Source: a virus. Taken from it: DNA of 28,779 nt. The notes under the pieces are model-generated. The model searched no databases. It saw nothing but the letters and a program-made list of their open reading frames with translations, and had not been told where the DNA came from. Shown in pieces: positions 7,136-14,200 of this stretch (the stretch's first letter is position 1; each line of letters begins with the position of its first letter). The position numbers were made by a program, and so were the translations under genes. The stretch spans positions 1 through 28,779 of the IMG/VR virus record IMGVR_UViG_3300044638_003291. One strand, written 5' to 3'.

Positions 7136-7357
7136 ATGACCGAAACTGTAGAGCAAGTAGAACGTCAATTAAAGATCGCTGATCGCTGCGATAGATGCGG
7201 TTCTCAAGCCTTTGTTTTAGTAAAAGGTATTGCAGGAGAACTAATGTTCTGTGGACACCATTACAATAAAAATGAAGATGCATTGGTTAAATATGCATAT
7301 GAAATTGTTGACGAAAGAGAACATATAAATAGTCATTCTGCTTCAAGCCCTATTTAA
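7136..7357 (+). CDS. DUF7455-like actinobacterial zinc protein
   Basis: The 73-residue protein has the pattern A-D-R-C-D-R-C-G-S-Q-A-F-V (Cys 18 and 21) followed by E-L-M-F-C-G-H-H-Y (Cys and two His near residues 39-42). This matches small actinobacterial DUF7455-type proteins, whose host genes are often near the primary sigma factor gene. The CxxC...CxHH set is likely to bind zinc. Function is unknown. The gene is embedded in the tRNA cluster with its own strong leaderless promoter, which suggests high, early expression. It is one of the best markers for an actinobacterial host. Confidence 0.85.
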   Translation: MTETVEQVERQLKIADRCDRCGSQAFVLVKGIAGELMFCGHHYNKNEDALVKYAYEIVDEREHINSHSASSPI

Positions 7358-7362
7358 TTTTA

Positions 7363-7436
7363 GGGGTGGTAGCTCAGTTGGTTAGAGCCCTGAACTCATA
7401 ATTCAGTATGCGTCAGTTCAAGTCTGACTCACCCCA
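7363..7436 (+). tRNA. tRNA-Met (CAT)
   Basis: Cloverleaf: acceptor GGGGTGG/TCACCCC, D-stem GCTC/GAGC, anticodon stem CTGAA/TTCAG around CTCATAA (anticodon CAT), and T-arm GTCAG/CTGAC. It lacks the initiator's GGG/CCC anticodon stem, so it is elongator Met or, if the C34 is lysidinylated, Ile2. CCA is not encoded. Confidence 0.92.
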
Positions 7437-7437
7437 C

Positions 7438-7510
7438 GCCCTCGTAGCTCAGCGGATAGAGCAATAGGTTTCTACCCTACAGGTCGGGAGTTCAAATCTC
7501 TCCGAGGGCA
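7438..7510 (+). tRNA. tRNA-Arg (TCT)
   Basis: Cloverleaf: acceptor GCCCTCG/CGAGGGC, D-stem GCTC/GAGC, anticodon loop TTTCTAC (anticodon TCT) on a stem with one terminal A-C mismatch, and T-arm GGGAG/CTCTC. Only one base separates it from tRNA-Met. It reads AGA, a very frequent Arg codon in this phage. Confidence 0.95.
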
Positions 7511-7519
7511 CTTTTAGGA

Positions 7520-7525
7520 TATAAT
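7520..7525 (+). promoter_or_regulatory. -10 element before the M23 endopeptidase gene
   Basis: TATAAT lies 45 bases before ATG 7571. The upstream sequence is the end of tRNA-Arg and offers no clear -35. A leader with an AGGAAAAGAG ribosome-binding site (7552-7561) follows. Confidence 0.45.
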
Positions 7526-7570
7526 AGACTTGGGTTAAATACCTAATTTATAGGAAAAGAGTGATTCTAA

Positions 7571-7960
7571 ATGGGTTCACCAATCGTTGGAGGTAAGGTT
7601 ACAACACCTTACAAGAAACTTGGAAAGATGTGGAGCAAAGGCTATCACACAGGAGTAGACTACGCTTGCAAAGTTGGAACAGACATTGTTGCTGTTGCAG
7701 ATGGCAAGATTGAAAACGCTACCTGGGGTGCCAGCTATGGTACACAGCTAGTTCAAAAAGTTGAGGGTGGCTGGGTAATCTATGCACACCTTTCAAAGGC
7801 TCTAGTTAAAGCTGGAGACAAAGTAACAAAGGGGCAGCATATTGGAGAATCTGGTAATACAGGCAACTCTTCTGGTCCACATTTGCACTTTGAAATGAGA
7901 GACAACATTAGATGGAGTGCAGGTAAGGATATTGATCCTGCTGCAATTCTTGCATCTTAA
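7571..7960 (+). CDS. M23 (LytM-type) peptidoglycan endopeptidase, endolysin
   Basis: The 129-residue protein is a single M23 metallopeptidase domain. Zinc ligands are H26 and D30 in Y-H-T-G-V-D-Y and H106 in P-H-L-H-F; H73 (Y-A-H-L-S) and H104 are the catalytic histidines. The G-N-T-G-N-S-S-G stretch before the HLH motif is typical. Such enzymes cut peptide cross-links of the cell wall. No signal peptide or wall-binding domain is present, so it would need a holin or act as part of the virion. It lies between the tRNA cluster and the only clear terminator, and it forms a second wall-degrading activity besides the transglycosylase at 10031. Confidence 0.93.
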   Translation: MGSPIVGGKVTTPYKKLGKMWSKGYHTGVDYACKVGTDIVAVADGKIENATWGASYGTQLVQKVEGGWVIYAHLSKALVKAGDKVTKGQHIGESGNTGNSSGPHLHFEMRDNIRWSAGKDIDPAAILAS

Positions 7961-7974
7961 TTAACAACAAAAAC

Positions 7975-8004
7975 AAAAACCCTTGACAAACGTCAGGGGT
8001 TTTT
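7975..8004 (+). terminator. Intrinsic terminator, probably bidirectional
   Basis: A 13-bp stem pairs AAAAACCCTTGAC (7975-7987) with GTCAGGGGTTTTT (7992-8004), with one G-T pair and a four-base loop AAAC. The A and T runs on the two sides allow termination in either direction. It ends the M23 transcript. The left arm of the stem also contains most of the -35 box of the next promoter. Confidence 0.88.
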
Positions 8005-8012
8005 GCTATAAT
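7983..8012 (+). promoter_or_regulatory. Promoter embedded in the terminator, leaderless start
   Basis: TTGACA (7983-7988), an 18-base spacer and TATAAT (8007-8012) form a consensus promoter. The expected start lies at 8019-8020, on the ATG of the next ORF. The -35 box lies within the terminator stem. Confidence 0.8.
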
Positions 8013-8019
8013 ATCTTAT

Positions 8020-8181
8020 ATGTCAAACATTAACACAGATTTATTAATTCAACAAATAGATGAATTAAAACATTATGAAAATCCTGCAGTTCAATCTCCA
8101 GAATTTCAGGCATTTGTTAACGGATGGAACAATGCCCTAAAAGAAGTATTGTTATTTATAGAAAATAATATTAATGAGTAA
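8020..8181 (+). CDS. Small hypothetical protein, 53 aa, leaderless
   Basis: The 53-residue ORF begins at ATG 8020, exactly at the predicted transcription start. It is mostly helical by appearance, with acidic and Asn-rich stretches and the segment F-Q-A-F-V-N-G-W-N-N-A-L, which resembles small phage proteins with a conserved G-W/F-x-x-A-L helix. No function is recognised. It overlaps the next ORF by eight bases, and promoter placement supports that it is real. Confidence 0.65.
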   Translation: MSNINTDLLIQQIDELKHYENPAVQSPEFQAFVNGWNNALKEVLLFIENNINE

Positions 8182-8326
8182 AGGATTTCAGTACGATTTC
8201 TTTGCACAAGAATGGTCACATACCTGTGGTGCCTGTGACACAGATTTATATGCACCAACTAGAAAACATCTAGAAGGAAACTTTTGGATACATACACACT
8301 CAAATAACTGTCTTGGAGGATGGTAA
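8174..8326 (+). CDS. Small zinc-binding hypothetical protein, 50 aa
   Basis: The 50-residue ORF has C-G-A-C at residues 18-21, then H-T-H-S-N-N-C near residues 40-46, a plausible single-zinc site. It overlaps the upstream ORF by eight bases and shares one base with the next start (TAATG at 8324-8328). No clear ribosome-binding site precedes ATG 8174, so translation is probably coupled. Function is unknown. Confidence 0.6.
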   Translation: MSKGFQYDFFAQEWSHTCGACDTDLYAPTRKHLEGNFWIHTHSNNCLGGW

Positions 8327-8625
8327 TGAATAAAGAAGATTTACAAAGTTTAATCTATTATGAAACAGATCAAGAGATGCTGTTAATGGATGGATTTGAA
8401 GATGCCTTTATTGGTTTTTCAAGACGTTGTGGTCAACCCACTTTAGCAACATATTCATTTCTAAAAATGCTACAGATACTTATTGAGCGTGATGGAATGG
8501 ATGTGCAAGAAGCTGACGAATATATTTCATTTAATTGTGCAGGTGCTTGGATGGGTGAACTAACACCAGTTATTTTATACGAATATGAAGATCCGTTTTT
8601 AGATAATTGGAACAAGCATGCGTAG
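8326..8625 (+). CDS. Conserved phage hypothetical protein, 99 aa
   Basis: The start is placed at ATG 8326, six bases after TTGGAGG (8313-8319), rather than at ATG 8320, which lies too close. The acidic protein contains L-M-D-G-F-E-D-A-F-I-G-F, followed by a helix, an E-A-x-E-Y-I-x-F-N-C segment and T-P-V-I-L-Y-E-Y. I have a general impression of similar small phage proteins with the D-G-F-x-D-A-x-x-G signature, but no known activity. It overlaps the phosphatase gene by eight bases. Confidence 0.7.
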   Translation: MNKEDLQSLIYYETDQEMLLMDGFEDAFIGFSRRCGQPTLATYSFLKMLQILIERDGMDVQEADEYISFNCAGAWMGELTPVILYEYEDPFLDNWNKHA

Positions 8626-9028
8626 TGCAGTAATTGTAGATATTGATGGAACGGTATCTCACAGAAACAATCGTGAGATATATGATTACTCAAAAGTTAT
8701 TCATGATACTCCAGACAAAAATGTTATTGAAGTTGTAAACGCTTTGTGGCGAGCTGGACATAAAATTATATTTGTTTCAGGTCGTGACGATTCATGCTTT
8801 AATGAAACATACAGGTGGCTAACATTAAACTGCCCACCATTTATTAAACTTTACATGCGTAAGTATGGAGACTTTAGACAGGACTCAATTGTTAAACAAG
8901 AAATTTACGAACAACTTATTGCACCTGATTATGATATTTTATGTGTGCTTGATGATCGCCAACAAGTAGTAGATATGTGGCGTGAAATTGGTCTTACTTG
9001 CTTACAAGTAGCCCCAGGAGATTTTTAA
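8618..9028 (+). CDS. HAD phosphatase, polynucleotide kinase 3'-phosphatase type
   Basis: The 136-residue protein has the HAD motifs in order: I V-D-I-D-G-T (nucleophile D8, acid D10), II F-V-S-G-R (S55-R57), the cap or lysine motif with V-K-Q-E-I-Y (K93), and a final V-L-D-D-R (D112, D113). The sequence between (W-L ... Y-M-R-K-Y-G-D-F-R-Q-D) and the ending G-L-T-C-L-Q-V-A-P-G-D-F match the phosphatase domain of T4 Pnkp-like enzymes. The kinase half is absent. It probably removes 3'-phosphates from nucleic acid ends or mononucleotides, perhaps in tRNA or DNA repair. It starts with no spacer after the previous gene. Confidence 0.85.
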   Translation: MRSAVIVDIDGTVSHRNNREIYDYSKVIHDTPDKNVIEVVNALWRAGHKIIFVSGRDDSCFNETYRWLTLNCPPFIKLYMRKYGDFRQDSIVKQEIYEQLIAPDYDILCVLDDRQQVVDMWREIGLTCLQVAPGDF

Positions 9029-9231
9029 TGGCTAAACAAGAACCAACTAAAAGTTATTTTATTAAATCAACAGATGAGCTAACAGAAATTTTTGTAACAG
9101 GCTTAAGAACATATGTTAAAAGTCGTTTGGGTGAAACTGAAATGCATATGGAAGACTTTGCGGTAGAAGCAGCAAACTTTGCAGAATGTTTTTATGCAAC
9201 AATGGTTGCCCTACCAAGGGATAATGCGTGA
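9028..9231 (+). CDS. Hypothetical protein, 67 aa
   Basis: ATG 9028 overlaps the phosphatase stop by one base, with AGGAG (9016-9020) upstream. The protein is probably mostly alpha-helical, with an acidic middle (E-T-E-M-H-M-E-D-F) and no motif I recognise. It overlaps the membrane-protein ORF that follows (GTG 9228) by four bases. It is likely to be a real gene by its spacing and ribosome-binding site. Confidence 0.65.
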   Translation: MAKQEPTKSYFIKSTDELTEIFVTGLRTYVKSRLGETEMHMEDFAVEAANFAECFYATMVALPRDNA

Positions 9232-9341
9232 AATTTTCACACTCAGTTGCTGAGTTATTAATTTTAACTTTTGTAGCATTAAATTGCTACGTTAATGTAA
9301 GAAGATATTTATGGGATAGGAGGAAGCGTAATGGACTTTAA
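9228..9341 (+). CDS. Small single-helix membrane protein, 37 aa
   Basis: The ORF starts at GTG 9228 with AAGGG (9216-9220) upstream and overlaps the previous stop (GTGA). The 37 residues form one hydrophobic helix (V-A-E-L-L-I-L-T-F-V-A-L-N-C-Y-V) followed by a strongly basic tail with R-R, R-R-K-R. This indicates an inner-membrane protein with the basic tail in the cytoplasm. It lies between the two wall-degrading enzymes, so a holin-like or lysis-accessory role is possible, but its size is small for a holin and there is no direct proof. Confidence 0.6.
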   Translation: MKFSHSVAELLILTFVALNCYVNVRRYLWDRRKRNGL

Positions 9342-9570
9342 ACTAGAGCACGATGTAGATAAAGGACCACTAGTTAGGTGGGTAGCTAATCAGGCTATGA
9401 ATGTGTCTGGCTGGTTGGCAAAAGTATCTTCTCCATATGCAGATATGTATACAGCAGTTTGGGATGACTATGAAGAAGATGAACTATCCGTGCCACACAA
9501 TCAAATGGGCATATTTGATAATCTTGAGCCACTCCCACAATTTGAAAGGCTAACAGAGGATTTAATTTAA
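9331..9570 (+). CDS. Hypothetical protein, 79 aa
   Basis: An AGGAGG ribosome-binding site (9319-9324) precedes ATG 9331. The protein contains a helical N-terminal half (V-R-W-V-A-N-Q-A-M-N-V-S-G-W-L) and an acidic patch Y-E-E-D-E-L. I recognise no family. It overlaps the small membrane ORF by 11 bases and ends on the start of the next ORF (9570). Confidence 0.7.
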   Translation: MDFKLEHDVDKGPLVRWVANQAMNVSGWLAKVSSPYADMYTAVWDDYEEDELSVPHNQMGIFDNLEPLPQFERLTEDLI

Positions 9571-9740
9571 TGTCAGATAATGAATATTACTATAGAGATC
9601 AAATGCGTGAGTTGCAAAATGTAAATGCATTTGTAAGAGTAAACACTCTTAGAACTGTTTTAAATAAATTAGAATGGTTTAAAGAAAATAACGGAACGAT
9701 TGATCAAGGTATTGAATTTATTAGATCGGAATTAAAATGA
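9570..9740 (+). CDS. Small hypothetical protein, 56 aa
   Basis: ATG 9570 overlaps the preceding stop by one base. The protein is helical with an aromatic, acidic start (N-E-Y-Y-Y-R-D) and I-x-F-I-R-S-E-L at the end. No domain is recognised. The end overlaps the next ORF by four bases (ATGA at 9737). Its place in a tightly coupled series supports coding. Confidence 0.6.
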   Translation: MSDNEYYYRDQMRELQNVNAFVRVNTLRTVLNKLEWFKENNGTIDQGIEFIRSELK

Positions 9741-9874
9741 TACAAAAAGTTTTACGCTATGCAGAACATTTAGGTTTAGACAAAGAAGAATTATTAGAAA
9801 TGACAATGCTAGAAGCAATGTTATTAATTGAAAACACAAAAGATATGTGGAAGGAAGTGAAACAAATTGGGTAA
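9737..9874 (+). CDS. Small hypothetical protein, 45 aa
   Basis: The ORF starts in an ATGA overlap and is short, helical and amphipathic, with E-H-L-G-L-D-K-E-E-L-L-E-M and M-L-L-I-E-N. The H-L-G-L-x-x-E-E-L-L pattern resembles a small HTH-like or dimerisation hairpin, but this is only an impression. It overlaps the next ORF by eight bases. Confidence 0.55.
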   Translation: MIQKVLRYAEHLGLDKEELLEMTMLEAMLLIENTKDMWKEVKQIG

Positions 9875-9989
9875 GCATCATGATAAAGTTCTTAAAGCAT
9901 TAGAGATTAGAAAAAATAATGTTCCACAAAAAGGTGGATATAACATGCCTGGATCAATGAATAAAAAGAAAACAGGATATAGAAGATAA
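9867..9989 (+). CDS. Basic 40-aa phage peptide with GGYxxPGSMNKK tail
   Basis: TTG 9867 follows AAGGAAG (9851-9857). The basic peptide has H-H-D-K at its start and Q-K-G-G-Y-N-M-P-G-S-M-N-K-K-K at its end. I have the impression that small phage proteins with a G-G-Y-x-x-P-G-S-M-N signature exist elsewhere. Function is unknown; the charge suggests nucleic-acid binding. Confidence 0.6.
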   Translation: MGKHHDKVLKALEIRKNNVPQKGGYNMPGSMNKKKTGYRR

Positions 9990-9995
9990 AATAGT

Positions 9996-10024
9996 TTGAC
10001 AACCTCTTGGTAATGTGCTAGACT
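9996..10024 (+). promoter_or_regulatory. Promoter giving a leaderless transglycosylase mRNA
   Basis: TTGACA (9996-10001), a 17-base spacer and TAGACT (10019-10024, of the TANNNT type common in actinobacteria). The expected start is at 10031, the A of the ATG. No ribosome-binding site is present. Confidence 0.75.
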
Positions 10025-10030
10025 AGAATA

Positions 10031-10576
10031 ATGCGTATCAAAACCTTGGTTTTGATTCCTGTTGTTGCGGTTCTTACAGCATCTGTTGTATCCCTACCAA
10101 CAACCCAGAGTCAAACCAGTGCTAATGCACCGCAAAATGTAGCAAGTATACATAGTATCAATAGAAGTATTGAAATTTCTAAACTTGCAACATACGAAAA
10201 AGAAACAAAGAAAGAAAAAAACAGAAGTAATGAAAAAGCTTCTAGATCAAAAAAGGAAATTTCCTTTGCTGCAAAAACTAATCAAGCTTTTGCAAAGTCC
10301 TACATGGAGTCTAAATACTCTTGGGACCAATCCCAGCACTCTTGCCTTGTGAATCTATGGAATCGTGAAAGTGGGTGGAGGCATACTGCTGACAATCCAA
10401 CTTCAAGTGCCTATGGAATTCCACAAGCCTTGCCTGGAAGTAAGATGGCAAGTGCAGGGGCAGATTGGAGAACAAATCCAGAAACACAAATCAAATGGGG
10501 TCTAAAGTATATTAAGCATAGATACGAGACTCCCTGTGGAGCATGGAGTGCATTCAAGAAAAAGGGCTGGTACTAA
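10031..10576 (+). CDS. Secreted lytic transglycosylase
   Basis: The 181-residue protein begins with a signal peptide (basic M-R-I-K, then a hydrophobic stretch to about residue 20). A Lys/Glu-rich linker follows (about 50-80), then a compact lysozyme-like domain with the catalytic Glu in L-W-N-R-E-S-G-W-R (E113), the S-S-A-Y-G-I-P-Q-A-L block and a final W-G-L-K-Y-I-K-H-R-Y. C105 and C169 could form a disulfide outside the membrane. This matches actinobacterial transglycosylase-like proteins that cleave the glycan strands of peptidoglycan. In a phage it may serve lysis, with export by the host Sec system instead of a holin. Confidence 0.9.
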   Translation: MRIKTLVLIPVVAVLTASVVSLPTTQSQTSANAPQNVASIHSINRSIEISKLATYEKETKKEKNRSNEKASRSKKEISFAAKTNQAFAKSYMESKYSWDQSQHSCLVNLWNRESGWRHTADNPTSSAYGIPQALPGSKMASAGADWRTNPETQIKWGLKYIKHRYETPCGAWSAFKKKGWY

Positions 10577-10639
10577 CCTACTAGTTTAGTTAAGTGTCCT
10601 GAGCAAAGACATTAAACTGCTCACCATACATCTTGGGTG

Positions 10640-10645
10640 TATAAT
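10640..10645 (+). promoter_or_regulatory. -10 element before tRNA-Thr
   Basis: TATAAT lies ten bases before the tRNA, a suitable distance. No convincing -35 is seen at 17 bases (CTGCTC). The 78 bases between the transglycosylase stop and the tRNA hold no ORF or clear terminator. Confidence 0.5.
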
Positions 10646-10654
10646 TAAATATTT

Positions 10655-10726
10655 GCCTCTTTAGCTCAGTGGTAGAGCAACGCTCTTGTAAAGCGTAGGT
10701 CATCCGTTCAAATCGGATAAGGGGCT
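10655..10726 (+). tRNA. tRNA-Thr (TGT)
   Basis: Cloverleaf: acceptor GCCTCTT/AAGGGGC with one T-G pair, D-stem GCTC/GAGC, anticodon stem ACGCT/AGCGT around CTTGTAA (anticodon TGT), and T-arm ATCCG/CGGAT. CCA is not encoded. Confidence 0.95.
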
Positions 10727-10753
10727 CTAAAATAAAATATATTAGGAGAAGTT

Positions 10754-11041
10754 ATGAACATTGAAGAGTTTAACGAATTAGTCAAAGAGGGCACTACCAT
10801 TGTAGACTTCTGGGCAGAGTGGTGTGGTCCATGCAAAATGATTGGTCCAGTACTAGAAGAGCTTGCACAAGAAGAAAATGTAAAGCTTCTTAAAATTAAT
10901 GTAGATGAAAACAAAGAGCTTTCAAGTGCATTTAATCTAACTAGCATTCCAGTAATTATGCTGTATGCTGATGGTGTAAAGACAAAATCAATAACAGGTG
11001 CTAAGCCAAAGCCAGCACTTAAAAAAGTTCTATTTGGATAA
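10754..11041 (+). CDS. trxA: Thioredoxin
   Basis: The 95-residue protein has the thioredoxin fold with W-C-G-P-C (Cys 24 and 27) and the cis-Pro in T-S-I-P (Pro 66), plus the conserved F-W-A-E-W before the active site. It reduces protein disulfides in the cytoplasm. In T7 the host thioredoxin is the polymerase processivity factor; phage-encoded copies more often support ribonucleotide reduction or redox balance. It has a good TAGGAG ribosome-binding site and follows tRNA-Thr directly. The downstream proteins include several Cys-rich ones, so a link to their folding or redox state is conceivable but unproven. Confidence 0.95.
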   Translation: MNIEEFNELVKEGTTIVDFWAEWCGPCKMIGPVLEELAQEENVKLLKINVDENKELSSAFNLTSIPVIMLYADGVKTKSITGAKPKPALKKVLFG

Positions 11042-11051
11042 GAGGTCCTAA

Positions 11052-11231
11052 TTGACTAAAAGAAGGCGTATACAAGAACCCCTTCCTCAATACAAAGAAG
11101 CAACAACTAGAACTGGATGGTGTAGTGGACAAGAAGATGAAAAGTATCATTCTTCCTGTCCATACCAGTTTTATAGCATATCTGTAAACACCAAATATAG
11201 TTGTAGTTGCGACTGCCATACACACAAATAG
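11052..11231 (+). CDS. Small Cys-rich protein, 59 aa
   Basis: TTG 11052 with AGAGG (11041-11045) six bases upstream. The protein has a basic start (T-K-R-R-R) and five cysteines in the order W-C, S-C-P-Y and C-S-C-D-C-H-T-H at the C-terminus. The C-x-C-x-C-H ending resembles metal-binding tails in some small phage proteins. The function is unknown. It lies between thioredoxin and the large tail gene, and the downstream promoter starts within its last codons. Confidence 0.6.
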   Translation: MTKRRRIQEPLPQYKEATTRTGWCSGQEDEKYHSSCPYQFYSISVNTKYSCSCDCHTHK

Positions 11232-11241
11232 ATGATAAAAT
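11213..11241 (+). promoter_or_regulatory. Promoter before the 1169-aa tail protein, leaderless start
   Basis: TAAAAT (11236-11241) lies seven bases before ATG 11248, so the start of transcription should coincide with the ATG. A weak -35, CTGCCA (11213-11218, four of six matches), lies 17 bases upstream. No ribosome-binding site is seen. Confidence 0.6.
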
Positions 11242-11247
11242 AGACTT

Positions 11248-14200
11248 ATGGCATCCAAAAAATTTTTAAACCCTATAAACCTGCTAAATCTAGCATCGGA
11301 TCCTTCTTCCGCCAATGAAGGTGATGTTTATTACAACACCGTAGATGACGTTATAAAGGTATATGCCAATGGTGCTTGGACTGGAAATCAAAAGGTTGTA
11401 GCTAACGTAACAGATACCGAGATAGGATATCTTGACGGTGTAACCTCTGCTATTCAAACACAGATTGATGGAAAAATATCTGCTAGTAGTTCAGATACCT
11501 TAACAAATAAAATAATTAATTTGGGAACTGGCATCACATCCATTGCAGGATACGATGACATAAGCGGATTCTTTGGACAAAATAATATAGCAATCTATGG
11601 GGCTGGTGTAGATAGAGGCGGAAGAATAAACATCAGTTCTTTGGGAGTTATAACAATAACAAATCCTGGAATTGGATACACCAATGGACTAGTAACTACT
11701 AGTGGTGGAACAAGACTTATCATAACTGTTGGTGGCAATGTTCTTACTGGAACACTAGCAGAATTTAACAACTCCCTGACAGATGCAAATTTTGCAACAC
11801 TTACTGGAACTGAAACACTATCTAACAAGACATTAACAACACCAACGATTAATGGTCCAGAAATTACTGCTACTGGTGGAACTCCAAGGATTCATGGTAT
11901 TTATCTTCCAGAAGCACACTTTATTACTTTTGAAGGTGCAACAACTAATGAATTTGAAACAGTTTTAACAGTTGCAGACCCAACTGCTGATAGAACAATT
12001 ACTCTTCCAGATGCAACTGGAACCCTTGCCATAACAACTGATCTTGATAATTATCAGGCAATTGATCCAGACCTAACGGCAATTGCAGCCCTTACTGGAA
12101 CTTCTGGACTTCTAAAAAAGGATGCTACAAATTCTTGGTCACTTGATACAACCCCATATATTACATCTGAAGCGGTTGCTGGTTTAGCTCCACTAGCAAG
12201 TCCAGAATTTACTGGAACACCTCTTGCAACAACTGCCACCGCTGGAGATAATAGCACAAAAATTGCCACAACAGCATTTGTTGCTACTAGTTTTGCTACA
12301 AAAGATGGTCCAACTTTTACTGGAACGGTTGTTTTGCCATCAACTACCTCAATTGGTGACGTAAGTGCTACAGAAGTTGGATATTTAAATGGCGTAACCT
12401 CTGCTATACAAACTCAGCTAGACTCAAAGCCAACACTTACTGGCGGAGAAATTTCAGATGCTGTTATACCAGATACAATTGCACGAGTCAGTGACATGTC
12501 AAACGCAACAACTGGTTACATTCCAATAAGTACAAAGGGAGTTGCCGATGGCGTAGCAAGTCTTGATGGAGGTGGAAAAGTTCCAAGTACACAATTAGAC
12601 CTAACAACATATGCTACATTATCTGGTCCAACATTTACTGGTATAGTAACTCTTCCATCAACAACAAGTATTGGAAATGTTACATCTACAGAAATAGAAT
12701 ACCTAGATGGAGTAACATCTTCCATACAAACCCAACTTGGTACTATGCTTACATCTGCAACAGCAGCAGCTACATACTTAACAATAGCTGATGGAATAAC
12801 AGCATACCAGCCAAAAGATTTAGACCTTACAAATATTTCTGCATTGTCAACAACTGGAATTGTTGTTCGTGGAACAGATTCAACATACACTACAGTAACT
12901 AATAATTCTTCTAATTGGGACACCGCATACACTGACAGAAATAAGTGGGACGGAGGATCCTCAGGTCTTGATGCATCCTCTGGAAGAACATCTTTAGGTC
13001 TTGTAATTGGAACAGACGTTCAAGCTTACAGTTCACATCTTGCAGGAATTAATACTCTTGGTTCTGGCACTGGTCTTCTAAAAAATACAGCAGGAACATG
13101 GTCCTATGACTCAAGTACATATGCACTATCATCTTCTTTGTCTGGATATCAACCAGTTGACGGAGACCTTAGTGCAATTGCAGCAATAACTTCTGGAGTT
13201 GGTCTATTAAAAAGACTTGGACCAGACAGCTGGACCATTGACACAAATTCTTATATAACTGGTTCTTCCCCAACAATTAGCACATCCTTAATATCTGGAA
13301 CAAGTACCTTTAATTTAATAAATGCTACTGCAACAACAGTTAATTTTGCTGGGGCAGCAACAACATTAATTATGGGATCTACTGATGCTGGTGCAAGCAC
13401 TACAATTAGAACTCCTGCAATAGTCACAACAAGCACATCTTTAGACTTATTTAATACAACCGCAACTACTGTTAACCTTGCAGGAGCTGTAACAACCCTT
13501 ACAATTGGTGGTACTCCAACAGGATCAGTTACTGCAACTTTATTCGGAAATGCTACTACAACTACAAAAACAATCAACATTGGAACTGGTGGAGCATCGG
13601 GTTCGGAAACAAATATTAACATTGGTTCTTCAACAAGTGGAGCAACTGGAACAGTTTCTGTTTATCCTTCTACAAATTTTGTTGGAACTGTTACTGTACC
13701 AACTCCAACAAGTTCTGGTCATGCTACAACTAAAAGCTATGTTGACGCATTGGCTGCTGGAATTAATGTTAAACCTCAGGTGGTCTATGTTTCCCAAACA
13801 AATCTAAACGCAACATATGCAGCTGGAACTAGCGATTCTTCTGGCGGTCTTGGATTTGGAGCAACACTTACTGGAAATGTAGACGGAGCATTGATACTTG
13901 ATGGACCAGAGGTAGAGGCTGGTCAAAGAGTTCTTATTAAAGATCAGACTGACGCAAAGCATAATGGTATTTATGTTGTAACATTTGCTGGTGACGGTGA
14001 CGATCCGTTTATTCTTACAAGGGCTACAAATTTTAATGGAAATACTTCAACAAATGGACTAATTAAAAATGGAGATTACGTTTTTGTTACTTCAGGTACC
14101 AACTCTGCAAATGATTCTTATGTTGTTTCTCAGGGTGGAACTTCTACGACTCCAAGTGGTGCAATAAAAATTGGAACAGATAATATAATTTTTGCACAGT

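Noticed and set aside
10577-10639. Terminator after the transglycosylase gene
   Set aside because: Only weak stems (GAGCA/TGCTC with a long loop, AGTTTA/TAAACT) are present and no T-run follows.
11410-12738. CRISPR-like repeats
   Set aside because: The repeats are in frame, unequal in DNA, widely spaced and encode a protein motif. No direct repeat-spacer pattern exists anywhere in the window.
13251-13622. Minus-strand frame rich in Val and Pro within the large fibre gene
   Set aside because: It is the reverse image of Thr/Gly/Asn-rich repeats. The repetitive sense protein explains it.
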